A stretch of DNA of 58,426 nucleotides from Bacteroidota bacterium (GCA_023422635.1 JAFAGO010000027.1:1-58426), one strand, 5' to 3'; positions 49,625 through 58,409 are shown, numbered from the stretch's first letter. The notes: generated by a model not told the origin, from the sequence alone. A program made the numbers and translations.

Positions 49625-51628
49625 CTATTTATTTTGATTTCTTTTCGCCGAAGAATCCATAAACGAACGAATTGGGAAGAAAAATTTCAAAGGATTGCGG
49701 AGAAAATACCTGAAGATTTCGCTCAAAATTTTTGTAACATCTTCAAAGTGAATTTTCCTAGATCGAAACGCCAAAAACATCGACAATCCGAAACTTACCA
49801 CAAAGTTGAAAAACCCGATAATAAATACGGTGATAAAACAGATGATAAATACGGAAGAAGTTACAGAAAAATCTTTTCCGTATAAACCCAATGCTAAATT
49901 TCCTGCAGCGAAAGTAATGTGCCGAATATCCAAATCCAAACCTAGGAATTTTCCAATTGGTCCTGTTGCACCTAAAAACACCCCAAACCACGCGTTACTT
50001 ACAATTCCTGACCAATTTCTGGCGTAATATTTCGATATTCTAAAAGCTGATTTTTTACCGAAAAGTCTGGTTAAAAAAGCATTTTTCGCAAGTCTTGTCG
50101 GAATTTTATAGTACACCGAATTATTCCCAATATTTCCCGCAATGATTCCCGAAAGAAACAGGAAAAATCCCGCTATGCAAGCATGAAGAATCGCTTTAGA
50201 TTCAAACGGATTTAAATCTTTAAGCAAGGTATCGGCTTTCGCGGTCGCCATATTGGTGTTAAGCAACACATCTAAACCATAAATAATCGCCAACGCCACC
50301 GGAAAGGATAACAAAACATTTCCGATAAATGCAATAAACTGACTTCGAACCAAGCGTGAAACCAAATGTGCAAATTCCGTGTAATTTCGCTTGCTGCTAT
50401 CTTCATCGGAAATCGCCTTCGCCATTGCAGCTGCAGTCATCGCTGGTTGTTTCGTTGCGAGGGTAAAATTCATCAGATAAATCATTACAAATCCCATCGC
50501 ATAATTGAATGCATACATAATCGCGTGGAAAAATTCACTGCCATTAAGATAACCATAAAGCATTTTTAGCACGCATAATGCACCGACAATTACTCCACCT
50601 CCCACGGCTTTCCAAAACATTTTCATATAATCTTTATAGGTCGAAGTAATATAATGCTTGCCCGTTTCGGCGGTGTGATTCGTAATCAAGTGCGACATCA
50701 ACAACGTGCTGTCATCGAAAAGTTCTTTCAGATTATTTTTGTGTGAACGGTAATCTAAAATATTGTATACCAATTGTTTGGATTTTATAAGCTCGTCCTC
50801 TTTGGAATCGATAACCAACAGCCAAGAAATATCTGAAATACGCTCCAATTGTTGGCGCATTTTCATTAAAGCTTGATTGATTTTGCTTGAAATCCCGTAT
50901 TTGTATGAATTTTTAAATGCCTTATCAACAAATTCAAGACATTGTGTTAAGTAGATTTTTATCTGTTTGTAATGTTCATCTTTGGAGTTTAGAGTAAATT
51001 TTTCATCTTTCTCCAAGGCATTATGCACGAGTTCGATTTCATTTTGAAGCGCAAGAAACGGGTTATCGAAGTTTTTATATTCCGGAACCATTTCTGCAAT
51101 TTCTGCTTCCATTGCATTTCCTGTTGCTCTCCAAATAAGAACGTTCATGGAATATACAAGTTCTCTTTTGACTTTTGGACGTTGGATGAAGCGATCGATT
51201 TGCATCATCCTGAAAAATTCATCCAAATCTTCTTCATGAATATTTCGTAGAAATTCAAGATCAGATTTTGGTCTTACCGAAACATTTTCAATAATATACC
51301 AAACGGAATTTTCATTTTCTACAGGTGGAAGAATTTTGTTCAGTAGTCTTTTGCGAAATTCAGGAACAAAAGCATTTTCCGACAAAATATTGGCTTCCGT
51401 AAAAGAGAGCGTAAACGATTTATCGATAAATAGTGCGTGAAAGTAATGACTTAAATTTTCGGTAATGTCTGGAAATTCTTTTAGATAAGAAAGCACGACA
51501 TTAAAATCCTCATTGCGGATGCTGGTAAGAAATTCCGCCAAAGGTACAAAAGATGCGGTTTCGTTTCTGAAGGAAAAATATTTCTTCAGTACAGAGCTAA
51601 AACTTTTATGTCGTTTTCCGAAAATCAT
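49625..51628 (-). CDS. Gcr-type (site-specific recombinase-named) polytopic membrane protein
   Basis: The product of 667 residues fits the family named site-specific recombinase after gonococcal Gcr, although nothing in it looks like a DNA recombinase. The N-terminal half is helical and soluble; from about residue 335 there are several hydrophobic helices, then GNIGNNSVYYKIPTRL, NAWFGVFLGATGPIGKFLGLDLDIRHITFAAGNLALGLYG and more helices. ATG 51628 places the start 4 bp after the mtgA stop; the 51646 start would overlap mtgA. True function is unknown, and the mtgA neighbour suggests an envelope role. Confidence 0.75.
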   Translation of the reverse strand: MIFGKRHKSFSSVLKKYFSFRNETASFVPLAEFLTSIRNEDFNVVLSYLKEFPDITENLSHYFHALFIDKSFTLSFTEANILSENAFVPEFRKRLLNKILPPVENENSVWYIIENVSVRPKSDLEFLRNIHEEDLDEFFRMMQIDRFIQRPKVKRELVYSMNVLIWRATGNAMEAEIAEMVPEYKNFDNPFLALQNEIELVHNALEKDEKFTLNSKDEHYKQIKIYLTQCLEFVDKAFKNSYKYGISSKINQALMKMRQQLERISDISWLLVIDSKEDELIKSKQLVYNILDYRSHKNNLKELFDDSTLLMSHLITNHTAETGKHYITSTYKDYMKMFWKAVGGGVIVGALCVLKMLYGYLNGSEFFHAIMYAFNYAMGFVMIYLMNFTLATKQPAMTAAAMAKAISDEDSSKRNYTEFAHLVSRLVRSQFIAFIGNVLLSFPVALAIIYGLDVLLNTNMATAKADTLLKDLNPFESKAILHACIAGFFLFLSGIIAGNIGNNSVYYKIPTRLAKNAFLTRLFGKKSAFRISKYYARNWSGIVSNAWFGVFLGATGPIGKFLGLDLDIRHITFAAGNLALGLYGKDFSVTSSVFIICFITVFIIGFFNFVVSFGLSMFLAFRSRKIHFEDVTKILSEIFRYFLRNPLKFFFPIRSFMDSSAKRNQNK

Positions 51629-51632
51629 TTTT

Positions 51633-52277
51633 TTATTGCAACACAACGTTTCTCATTTGTCGCAAAATCCAATTGTGTTTTTTATTTAAATACGCCGATG
51701 GATTCTTAGGATCGTATTTTTTGGGGTTTGGTAAAACAGCTGCAATCCAAGCGGCTTCGCTTCTGGTAAGATCTTTCGCGGACTTCCCAAAATAATATTG
51801 CGATGCTGCTTCCACTCCAAAAACTCCTTGTCCCATTTCAATGGAATTAAGGTAGCGTTCCAAAATTACATCTTTACTCCAAAGCGTTTCAATTGCGAAG
51901 GTGTAGGCTGCTTCAAGACCTTTTCTCAACCAACTTCTGCCTTGCCAAAGAAAAACATTTTTAGCCGTTTGCTGAGAAATGGTACTTCCTCCACGAATTT
52001 TTTTCCCTTTTTGGTTATGATCGATGGCTTTTTCAATTGCATCATAATCAAACCCATTGTGGTTAAAGAACTTCTGATCTTCTGCTGCAATTACTGCTTT
52101 TTTAATATTGTCGCCCATTTCGTCGTAAGAAATGTAATCGCGATCGAGCTTTCCGTATTCCAACAAACCACCTAATTGGGTGAACGTTATTGGAGGATTG
52201 AAAAATTTACACCAAAATACAAACAGAATATTTGCTAAAATAAGGATATATACTAATTTCTTAATCTTTTTCCACAT
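51633..52277 (-). CDS. mtgA: Monofunctional peptidoglycan transglycosylase (GT51)
   Basis: Polymerises lipid II into glycan strands at the inner membrane. From ATG 52277 the product is 214 residues, with one N-terminal membrane anchor (WKKIKKLVYILILANILFVF) and a GT51 domain: catalytic EDQKFFNHNGFD, RGGSTISQQTAKN, ERYLNSIEMGQGVFGVEAASQYYFGK and LTRSEAAWIAAVLPNPKKY. There is no transpeptidase domain. The ATG 11 codons upstream (52310) is possible but adds a basic stretch before the anchor. It is followed after 4 bp by the Gcr-type gene. Confidence 0.94.
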   Translation of the reverse strand: MWKKIKKLVYILILANILFVFWCKFFNPPITFTQLGGLLEYGKLDRDYISYDEMGDNIKKAVIAAEDQKFFNHNGFDYDAIEKAIDHNQKGKKIRGGSTISQQTAKNVFLWQGRSWLRKGLEAAYTFAIETLWSKDVILERYLNSIEMGQGVFGVEAASQYYFGKSAKDLTRSEAAWIAAVLPNPKKYDPKNPSAYLNKKHNWILRQMRNVVLQ

Positions 52278-52348
52278 AAAATGTTGCTGCGATTTTAAAT
52301 GATAGCGCAATGTTTACCGCTGCAAAGATAAAGGTTTTGACGTTTTCC

Positions 52349-53395
52349 TCACGGAATTTCTTTGATATAGGTAAAGGGTTCGCCGCTAAAAAGTTCAGGA
52401 TGAAATATTTTGATGTAATCTTTCAGTACCAAATCGGCTCTTACAGCGCCTCTTTCGAAAGCATCGTTCCCTGTTCCGTTGGTTCTACCATGAAGCGAAT
52501 ACAACTTGCCACTTTGATACACCTTCATTTTTGCATAATTGGGATTAATCTGAAGAAGTTGCTTTCGGTTTGAATAATCCGACAAATTCACCCAATATTG
52601 AGCATCTTTCGCTTTAATAAAAACTTCCTCGAAAGACAAAGGAATACTTCGATCTTCTTGATTGTCTTTCAACAAATAATTTGCATTGGCATCTTTAAAA
52701 TAATTTGCGGTAAATGTTTTTCCGCCCGGTAAAAACCATTGGTTCCCGTACATTTCGTTGGTAAGTACTACCGGTTGATTTTTGGCTTTTTCTGCAGAAG
52801 TTTTCAATTGAAGGTAATTTTTTTCAACGTTGGAGTAAATTTCATCTGCTTTACGTTCTGCACCTAATAATAATCCAAACGCTTTTATAACCGCTGATTT
52901 TTTTAACGGTTCAGATTCTAAATATTCATCAATGAAAATGACTTCAACTCCGTTTTGTTTTAAAAGTTCATATGTGTTTTCGAAGCTTTGGATGTAATTG
53001 GTAAAAACCGCATCGGGTTTTAATTGAAGAATTTTTTCAACATCATATTTGGTTTCGTTACCTACATTTTGAATGGTACACTCTTTTACTAATTGATGAA
53101 TTTTTGGAGAATAAATATATTCTGGACTAGAGATTCCTGTGATTACGTTCTCTTTTTCTAACTCCAAAATGTAGCCAGTAAGACTAGAATTGAGCAACAT
53201 TATTTTTTTTAATGGAAGTTTTTCTTTAGAAATTTGATATTTGAATTTTCCAGATTTCAAAATTAAATACTTCGCATCTTCCTGATACTGAATACGATCC
53301 GAAATAGAAACAAATTTTGAATTGGTATCAGTGCTCTCTTTTTTACAAGAAAAAGTAAAAAATAACAGAAAAAAATAAAAAAAATGTGCTTTCAT
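52349..53395 (-). CDS. ABC-type substrate-binding lipoprotein (FecB/BtuF-like)
   Basis: Probable periplasmic-side binding lipoprotein for a siderophore, haem or cobalamin. The 348-residue protein has a lipoprotein signal (FFTFSC, Cys17) and the two-lobed helical-backbone fold: LEKENVITGISSPEYI, VEKILQLKPDAVFTNYIQSFENTYELLKQNGVEVIFIDEYLES, and FERGAVRADLVLKDYIKIFHPEL at the end. No permease or ATPase gene is next to it, so its transporter is encoded elsewhere, or it works alone. The substrate cannot be told from sequence. Confidence 0.85.
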   Translation of the reverse strand: MKAHFFYFFLLFFTFSCKKESTDTNSKFVSISDRIQYQEDAKYLILKSGKFKYQISKEKLPLKKIMLLNSSLTGYILELEKENVITGISSPEYIYSPKIHQLVKECTIQNVGNETKYDVEKILQLKPDAVFTNYIQSFENTYELLKQNGVEVIFIDEYLESEPLKKSAVIKAFGLLLGAERKADEIYSNVEKNYLQLKTSAEKAKNQPVVLTNEMYGNQWFLPGGKTFTANYFKDANANYLLKDNQEDRSIPLSFEEVFIKAKDAQYWVNLSDYSNRKQLLQINPNYAKMKVYQSGKLYSLHGRTNGTGNDAFERGAVRADLVLKDYIKIFHPELFSGEPFTYIKEIP

Positions 53396-53419
53396 CTTTC
53401 AAAGAAAAGAAATTTGTGC

Positions 53420-53427
53420 TATATTTG
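53420..53427 (+). promoter_or_regulatory. -7 promoter element for tRNA-Arg
   Basis: TATATTTG is an exact -7 match 13 bp before the tRNA gene; TTTC lies 19 bp upstream. Confidence 0.55.
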
Positions 53428-53440
53428 CAAACCTAAAAAC

Positions 53441-53514
53441 GGCCTCGTGGCGCAACTGAATAGCGCATCTGATTACGGCTCAGAAGGTTACAGGTTTGAA
53501 TCCTGTCGAGGTCA
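53441..53514 (+). tRNA. tRNA-Arg (anticodon ACG)
   Basis: The 74-nt sequence folds as a full cloverleaf. Acceptor arms GGCCTCG and CGAGGTC pair with one G-U; the D arm GCGC...GCGC, the anticodon arm TCTGA-TTACGGC-TCAGA with anticodon ACG, and the T arm ACAGG-TTTGAAT-CCTGT are all present, with discriminator A at 53514. CCA is not encoded. A terminator follows at 53517. Confidence 0.95.
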
Positions 53515-54096
53515 CAAGACCGACATTTGAAGATAATTCACTTCTTTGTCGGTTTTTTTATTACCTAACTCCTTCTTAATCAAAAAGATACTATTAGCAA
53601 AACTATTGATTTTTGTGGTTTGAAAATTCTCTCCGTCAAAGATTAACTTTTCAGGATATATCAAACCAACAATGGCCCTTTTATCTATCGTATTCGCATT
53701 CTTATATCTTTCAGAAATATTGGTAATGGAATCAAGTGCTTGATTTATCCTTTGTTCAAAATTATTATTTTCGGTTGAACTCCTTAATGCATTTAACTTA
53801 GCCTTAAGATTTTCTATTTCAGTTTTGTATTTGTTTTTGATACTTCTAAAATCCTCTTCATCCAATTTATCTTCAATGAACATATCGCGATCTTTTTCAA
53901 TTCTTCGCTCTATTCCAATAAGCTTATTTTGAAGCATTTTACGTTCATCATCAACGCTATTTGATACAATTGAAAAATTTTGTACAAATATTGCTTTCAA
54001 TATTTTTGCCACACCATTATTAAAGCTGAATTTTGAAAGTTCTTCCACAAATAGGTCATTGACAATTTCAGAATTGTGTCTGTAAATCGTCAGCAA
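53512..54096 (-). pseudogene. C-terminal remnant of a large serine recombinase at the tRNA-Arg 3' end
   Basis: The open frame of 194 codons has only the C-terminal part of a serine recombinase: the helical region LFVEELSKFSF, a long coiled coil (ERKMLQNKLIGIERRIEKDR, EDFRSIKNKYKTEIENLKAKLNAL) and the typical ending DKRAIVGLIYPEKLIFDGENFQTTKIN. The catalytic domain and the zinc-ribbon part are missing. The stop codon lies on the last three bases of the tRNA gene on the opposite strand, and its final codons read through the tRNA terminator. This arrangement suggests the end of an old element integrated at the tRNA. An IS21-type remnant lies just upstream. Confidence 0.7.
53517..53560 (+). terminator. 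Terminator after tRNA-Arg
   Basis: ACCGACA and TGTCGGT pair as the outer stem of a long imperfect hairpin, followed by a run of T. It overlaps the 3' end of the recombinase remnant on the other strand. Confidence 0.8.
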
Positions 54097-54159
54097 AAAG
54101 TGGACATGGAGAATTGAAATCTTAAGGAGAATTTTTCAAAAAAAGATTAGATTTAATTA

Positions 54160-54263
54160 TGGGAACACCTAATTGTTTGCTGATCTGCAGCTTGCTTACA
54201 CCAGAAGTGTAGAGTCGTAATAATTGTTTTTAAATGTAACATGTCTAACCTTTTGTTTGCCAT
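54160..54263 (-). pseudogene. IS21-type transposase (IstA) N-terminal fragment, frameshifted
   Basis: On the minus strand the ATG at 54263 gives MANKRLDMLHLKTII, the usual IstA start. After one frameshift the reading resumes as RLYTSGVSKLQISKQLGVP, the HTH part of IstA, and homology ends near 54160. Everything else of istA and all of istB is absent, so it is dead. Confidence 0.75.
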
Positions 54264-54312
54264 AACTCGCTTCTTTTGCGAAGTTATCTCTAAGACACGT
54301 TTCCAACTTTTT

Positions 54313-54405
54313 CCAGGTGGTCAATTTCGCAGGAATATCCTGCTCAATTTACTCAGGATTCAACTGATCAATTTGGCAGGATTCAGGTGGTCAATTTTGC
54401 AAGAT
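54313..54405 (-). repeat. Four tandem 23-bp repeats (IS21-type terminal repeats)
   Basis: Units on the minus strand share ATCCTGC-n-AAATTGACCACCTGA with variation: positions 54405-54383, 54382-54360, 54359-54337 and 54336-54313 (24 bp). The first and last units are most alike. Confidence 0.7.
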
Positions 54406-54510
54406 TCTACAAAATAGTTCGAAAATGAAAAATGAAGGAAATTTATAACGGAGATTTGCTTTGCATCTTATAAATAGTAGAATCTAAAGACGCTTTTCTC
54501 TATTTTATTT

Positions 54511-54518
54511 TACATTTG
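54511..54518 (+). promoter_or_regulatory. -7 promoter element for the ABC ATPase gene
   Basis: TACATTTG is an exact match 16 bp before the ATG at 54535. It supports the ATG over the TTG at 54526 as the start. Confidence 0.5.
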
Positions 54519-54534
54519 TACAAAATTGCAAAGC

Positions 54535-55233
54535 ATGCCTTTAGAAATCATTGATTTGACGAAAAAATTCGGAGAACAAACAGCGTTAGACCATATTAAT
54601 ATCAGTATTGAAAATAATGAAATCATCGGTCTTTTAGGTCCAAACGGTGCGGGTAAATCAACTTTAATGAAATCGATCACCGGTGCAATCCATATCGATG
54701 AGGGCGAAATTATTTTTAATCAGAAAAACATTACCGAGCATCCAATTGAATCAAAGAAAAAAATTGGATTTCTACCGGAAAACAATCCATTGTACAACGA
54801 GATGTATGTTAAAGAATATCTGGATTTTGTAGCAGATTTACATCAAGTTTCCAAAACGAATATTGAAAATATCATTGATTTAGTAGGAATTACACCCGAA
54901 AAATCGAAGAAAATAAGTCAGTTATCAAAAGGATACAAACAACGTGTAGGTCTAGCTCAAGCCATTTTACATCAACCCGATCTTCTTATATTAGACGAAC
55001 CCACCAATGGTTTAGACCCGAACCAAATATTAGAAATCCGGAATGTAATTCGAGAAATTGGAAAAGAAAAAACCGTGATTTTATCCACCCACATCATGCA
55101 AGAAGTTGAGGCATTATGCTCCCGCGTGATCCTTATTCATAAAGGTAAAATTATGCAAGACTGTGCCATTGATGATTTCAAAGGGAAATTCAACAATTTA
55201 GAAGAGGCCTTTGCGCATTATACTTTGCAGTAA
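54535..55233 (+). CDS. ABC transporter ATP-binding protein (GldA/CcmA-like)
   Basis: The 232-residue ATPase has Walker A GPNGAGKST, Q-loop region GFLPENNPLYNEMYV, signature LSKGYKQRVGLAQA, Walker B LLILDEPTNGLD and the switch His in STHIMQE. PENNPLYNEMYVKEYL resembles GldA of gliding Bacteroidota, but GldA is about 300 residues and this protein lacks that C-terminal extension. No permease gene is adjacent. It lies next to the remnant mobile DNA, but its own sequence is intact. Confidence 0.9.
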   Translation: MPLEIIDLTKKFGEQTALDHINISIENNEIIGLLGPNGAGKSTLMKSITGAIHIDEGEIIFNQKNITEHPIESKKKIGFLPENNPLYNEMYVKEYLDFVADLHQVSKTNIENIIDLVGITPEKSKKISQLSKGYKQRVGLAQAILHQPDLLILDEPTNGLDPNQILEIRNVIREIGKEKTVILSTHIMQEVEALCSRVILIHKGKIMQDCAIDDFKGKFNNLEEAFAHYTLQ

Positions 55234-55558
55234 GATTTGAAAGTTTCACGTTTCAGCGTTTCCAACGGGAAAAAAGCAGTCAAACTCCCACTAAACATTT
55301 CAAACGAGAATTTTTCTTCTCAAGAATTAGTGTTTTTTCTGAACTCTTTTCGGCGCTGTTTTTACTCGAATTGTAAACTTTTTTTGTGATTTTGATCTTT
55401 TTTGCATTCAGTTGAAATTGTTTCTATTAAAAATAGAAGATTTACACGAAAACAAAAAGCTAACATTGAAAAGTTAACAATTAATTCATTAATACTACAT
55501 TGTACCTGCACAAATAATCGACATTTGCTACATTTACAACCATCAAATAAAAAACCAA

Positions 55559-56236
55559 ATGAAAAATATTCTAAAATACGGATTGCGATCCATCTATGTC
55601 ATCTTCGGGCTTGTTTTATTGTATGTTTTTTGTGGTTATTTCATTCCATTTATTCCGGTTAAGGCCGAGCAAACTGCCGATCCAAAAACGGTTGATATTT
55701 ACATTTTAACCAATGGCGTGCATACAGATTTGGTAGTTCCAATAAAAAATAGTGAATTCGATTGGTCGAAAGAAATTCCATTTAGCAATACTCGTTCTAA
55801 ACGCAGCAACTACCAATTTGCAGGTATTGGTTGGGGCGATAAAGGATTTTATTTGGACACACCAACGTGGGCAGAACTGAAACCATCAACCGCTTTTAAA
55901 GCAGCGTTCTGGCTAAGCGATTCCGCAATGCATGTTACGTTTTACGACAAGATGTCTCCTGGAAAAGATTGCGTAAAAATTCCGATTACGCAAAAACAAT
56001 ATGAACGATTGGTTACCTTCATCAATTCAAAATTCGATCGTGATGCACAAGGAAAAATAATCAATATTCCCACTGACGCTTTATACGGAAATAACGATGC
56101 TTTTTACGAAGCGAAAGGAAGTTATAATTTTATGGATACGTGTAATACTTGGGCAAATAATGGGTTAAAAGCTGCCGGACAAAAAGCGGCACTTTGGACG
56201 CCCACCGACTTTGGAATATTTCAGCATTACGAATAA
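55559..56236 (+). CDS. TIGR02117/DUF2459 family protein
   Basis: The 225-residue protein has one N-terminal membrane segment (about 7-32) and then a soluble domain of the TIGR02117 (DUF2459) type: VDIYILTNGVHTDLVVPIKN, FAGIGWGDKGFYLDTPTWAEL, and YNFMDTCNTWANNGLKAAG near the end. A conserved His (HTD), Cys and Asn recall a papain-like arrangement, but activity is not known. It has its own 325-bp upstream spacer (55234-55558), in which I see only AT-rich DNA and a weak TACATTTA box near 55530. It is convergent with groL. Confidence 0.85.
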   Translation: MKNILKYGLRSIYVIFGLVLLYVFCGYFIPFIPVKAEQTADPKTVDIYILTNGVHTDLVVPIKNSEFDWSKEIPFSNTRSKRSNYQFAGIGWGDKGFYLDTPTWAELKPSTAFKAAFWLSDSAMHVTFYDKMSPGKDCVKIPITQKQYERLVTFINSKFDRDAQGKIINIPTDALYGNNDAFYEAKGSYNFMDTCNTWANNGLKAAGQKAALWTPTDFGIFQHYE

Positions 56237-56242
56237 AATAAA

Positions 56243-56270
56243 AAATCCGACCATAAAAAATGATCGGATT
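56243..56270. terminator. Terminator between the TIGR02117 gene and groL
   Basis: AATCCGACCA and TGATCGGATT pair, with one mismatch, over a 7-nt A-rich loop. The T run is on the minus strand, so it mainly ends the groESL transcript. Confidence 0.75.
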
Positions 56271-56293
56271 CTAGAAATATTTGTTTAACTAAA

Positions 56294-57922
56294 TTACATC
56301 ATTCCTGGCATTCCACCGCCGCCCATTGGCATTGCTGGTTCGTCTTTTGGAACTTCTGTAATTACACATTCTGTAGTAAGCAACATTCCTGCCACAGATG
56401 CAGCGTTTTCTAAAGCAACTCTTGTAACTTTAGTTGGATCGATAATTCCGGCATCCAACATATTTACATATTGATCGTTTTTCGCGTTGTAACCATAGTC
56501 ATCTTTACCTTCTGCAACTTTCGCTACAATCACGGAACCTTCTCCACCTGCATTCGCTACAATTTGACGAAGTGGTTCTTCAATTGCTCTTTTAACAATT
56601 TTAATTCCTGTTTCTTCATCAATATTTTCACCTTGGAAATCGTTCAAAGAAGAGATTGCTCTTACCAAAGCAACACCACCACCTGCAACGATACCTTCTT
56701 CAACTGCAGCTCTTGTTGCGTGAAGCGCATCATCAACACGGTCTTTTTTCTCTTTCATTTCAACTTCAGAAGCAGCTCCTACGTAAAGTACTGCTACTCC
56801 ACCTGCCAATTTGGCTAATCTTTCTTGAAGTTTTTCTTTATCGTAATCAGAAGTTGTGGTTTCAATTTGCGCTTTAATTTGGTTTACTCTACCTTTAATT
56901 TGCGCTTCATCACCACCTCCGTTTACAATTGTGGTATTGTCTTTATCGATAACTACTTTTTCAGCAGTTCCTAATTGTTCAAGAGTTACATTTTCCATAG
57001 TGAAACCTCTTTCTTCAGAAATAACGGTTCCACCAGTAAGGATTGCGATATCTTCTAACATTGCTTTTCTTCTATCCCCAAATCCTGGAGCTTTTACAGC
57101 AGCAATTTTTAATGAACCTCTTAATTTGTTCACCACTAAAGTAGCCAAAGCTTCTCCTTCAACTTCTTCAGAGATGATGATTAACGATTTTCCACCTTGA
57201 GCAACAGGTTCAAGAACAGGCAATAATTCTTTCATAGAAGAGATTTTTTTCTCCACCAAAAGAATATATGGATTATCCAATTCTGCAACCATTTTTTCTG
57301 GATTGGTCACGAAATATGGAGATTGAAAACCTCTATCGAATTGCATACCTTCCACTACATCAACAGTAGTATCAATTCCTTTTGCTTCTTCAACAGTAAT
57401 AACACCCTCGTTTCCTACTTTTGAAAATGCTTCAGCGATAAGAGAACCGATAGTTTCGTCGTTATTTGCAGAAACAGAAGCTACTTGCTTGATCATTTCG
57501 TTAGAATCACCCACTTCTTTGGATTGTGATTTTAAGTTTTCAACCACTTTAACCACTGCTTTATCGATCCCTCTTTTCAAATCCATTGGATTTGCACCAG
57601 CTGCTACGTTTTTCAAACCTTCGCGAACGATTGCTTGAGCCAAAACAGTTGCAGTTGTAGTACCGTCACCGGCAATATCATTGGTTTTGGAAGCCACTTC
57701 TTTTACCATTTGCGCTCCCATATTTTCTACTTTATCTTCAAGTTCGATTTCTTTTGCAACAGAAACCCCATCTTTAGTTACGTGTGGAGCACCGAAAGAT
57801 TTTTCGATAACCACATTTCTACCTTTTGGACCTAATGTTACTTTTACTGCATTTGCCAAGGCATCAACACCTCTTTTTAATGCATCTCTTGATTCAATAT
57901 CAAATTTTATTTCTTTTGCCAT
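56294..57922 (-). CDS. groL: Chaperonin GroEL (Hsp60)
   Basis: Forms the double-ring folding chamber with GroES. The 542-residue product has the family start KEIKFDIESRDALKRGVDALANAVKVTLGPKGRNV, the ATP motif AGDGTTTATVLAQAI, the signature AAVEEGIVAGGGVALVRA and the GGM-rich tail GGGGMPGMM. It is 51 bp downstream of groS in the usual order. Confidence 0.98.
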   Translation of the reverse strand: MAKEIKFDIESRDALKRGVDALANAVKVTLGPKGRNVVIEKSFGAPHVTKDGVSVAKEIELEDKVENMGAQMVKEVASKTNDIAGDGTTTATVLAQAIVREGLKNVAAGANPMDLKRGIDKAVVKVVENLKSQSKEVGDSNEMIKQVASVSANNDETIGSLIAEAFSKVGNEGVITVEEAKGIDTTVDVVEGMQFDRGFQSPYFVTNPEKMVAELDNPYILLVEKKISSMKELLPVLEPVAQGGKSLIIISEEVEGEALATLVVNKLRGSLKIAAVKAPGFGDRRKAMLEDIAILTGGTVISEERGFTMENVTLEQLGTAEKVVIDKDNTTIVNGGGDEAQIKGRVNQIKAQIETTTSDYDKEKLQERLAKLAGGVAVLYVGAASEVEMKEKKDRVDDALHATRAAVEEGIVAGGGVALVRAISSLNDFQGENIDEETGIKIVKRAIEEPLRQIVANAGGEGSVIVAKVAEGKDDYGYNAKNDQYVNMLDAGIIDPTKVTRVALENAASVAGMLLTTECVITEVPKDEPAMPMGGGGMPGMM

Positions 57923-57973
57923 AACTTTTTTTTGCTTTTAGCGATTTGTTTTTAAATTTTAGTATCAATAGTA

Positions 57974-58252
57974 TTAACCAAGAATTCCTAAAAGATCTCC
58001 TTCTTTAACAATCAGATAATCTTTCCCATCCAATTTCAATTCAGTTCCGGAGTATTTACCATAAAGTACTTTATCTCCTACTTGTACTGTAAGCGGTTCG
58101 TCTTTTTTACCAGGACCAACTGCTACAACAGTTCCTTCTTGAGGTTTTTCTTTTGCGGTATCTGGAATAATAATTCCTGAAGCGGTTTTGGTTTCTGCAG
58201 GTGCTGGTTCTACTAAAACTCTATCTGCTAATGGTTTAAAATTTACTGACAT
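57974..58252 (-). CDS. groS: Co-chaperonin GroES (Hsp10)
   Basis: Heptameric lid of GroEL. From ATG 58252 the product is 92 residues: FKPLADRVLVEPAPAETKTASGIIIPDTAKEKPQ with the mobile loop, then VGDKVLYGKYSGTEL and a C-terminal YLIVKEGDLLGILG. The longer open frame to 58300 adds 16 unrelated residues and is rejected. The upstream region lacks a TAnnTTTG box but has a motif shared with dnaK and a run of 24 A. Confidence 0.97.
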   Translation of the reverse strand: MSVNFKPLADRVLVEPAPAETKTASGIIIPDTAKEKPQEGTVVAVGPGKKDEPLTVQVGDKVLYGKYSGTELKLDGKDYLIVKEGDLLGILG

Positions 58253-58348
58253 AATTATATGTATTATTTTGTTTAATTCTGGATTGTTTTTCTCCAACAA
58301 TATGCCAATTCGGTTTTGGTTTTAAGTTTTCGGTTTGGAGATTAAAAA

Positions 58349-58385
58349 TGGCAGATTTTATTCTCATCGACTGAAATTTTGGCAG
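58349..58385 (-). promoter_or_regulatory. Candidate chaperone-operon regulatory region upstream of groS
   Basis: GACTGAAATTTTGGCAG (plus strand, 58369-58385) resembles the dnaK-upstream motif CTGCCAAATTGACA read on the other strand. A second TGGCAG half-site lies 31 bp away at 58349-58354. On the minus strand ATAAAA lies between the two sites. Role in heat-shock control is inferred. Confidence 0.4.
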
Positions 58386-58409
58386 AAAAAAAAAAAAAAA
58401 AAAAAAAAA
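58386..58409. repeat. Run of 24 adenines upstream of groS
   Basis: A homopolymer of 24 A directly next to the shared chaperone motif, about 135 bp before the groS start. It could act as an upstream A-tract element or vary in length by slippage, or its length could be a sequencing artefact. Confidence 0.9.

Larger units (their letters stand above)
54160..54405 (-). mobile_element. Remnant of an IS21-family end
   Basis: It comprises the istA fragment and, upstream of it, four tandem repeats of about 23 bp at 54313-54405 on the minus strand. Repeated terminal sites for IstA are typical of IS21 ends. The other end of the element was not found. The 438-bp spacer 54097-54534 holds this remnant, an unassigned stretch (54097-54159) and a promoter at its right. 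Confidence 0.7.

Noticed and set aside
49625..51628. A mobile-element recombinase
   Set aside because: Despite the family name, the protein is polytopic and has no serine or tyrosine recombinase motif.
54313..54405. A CRISPR array
   Set aside because: The repeats are directly adjacent without spacers and match an IS21-type end.
54535..55233. Gliding motility gene gldA
   Set aside because: Similar around the Walker and Q-loop motifs but about 65 residues shorter, and no gldF or gldG is nearby, so only a general ABC ATPase name is supported.
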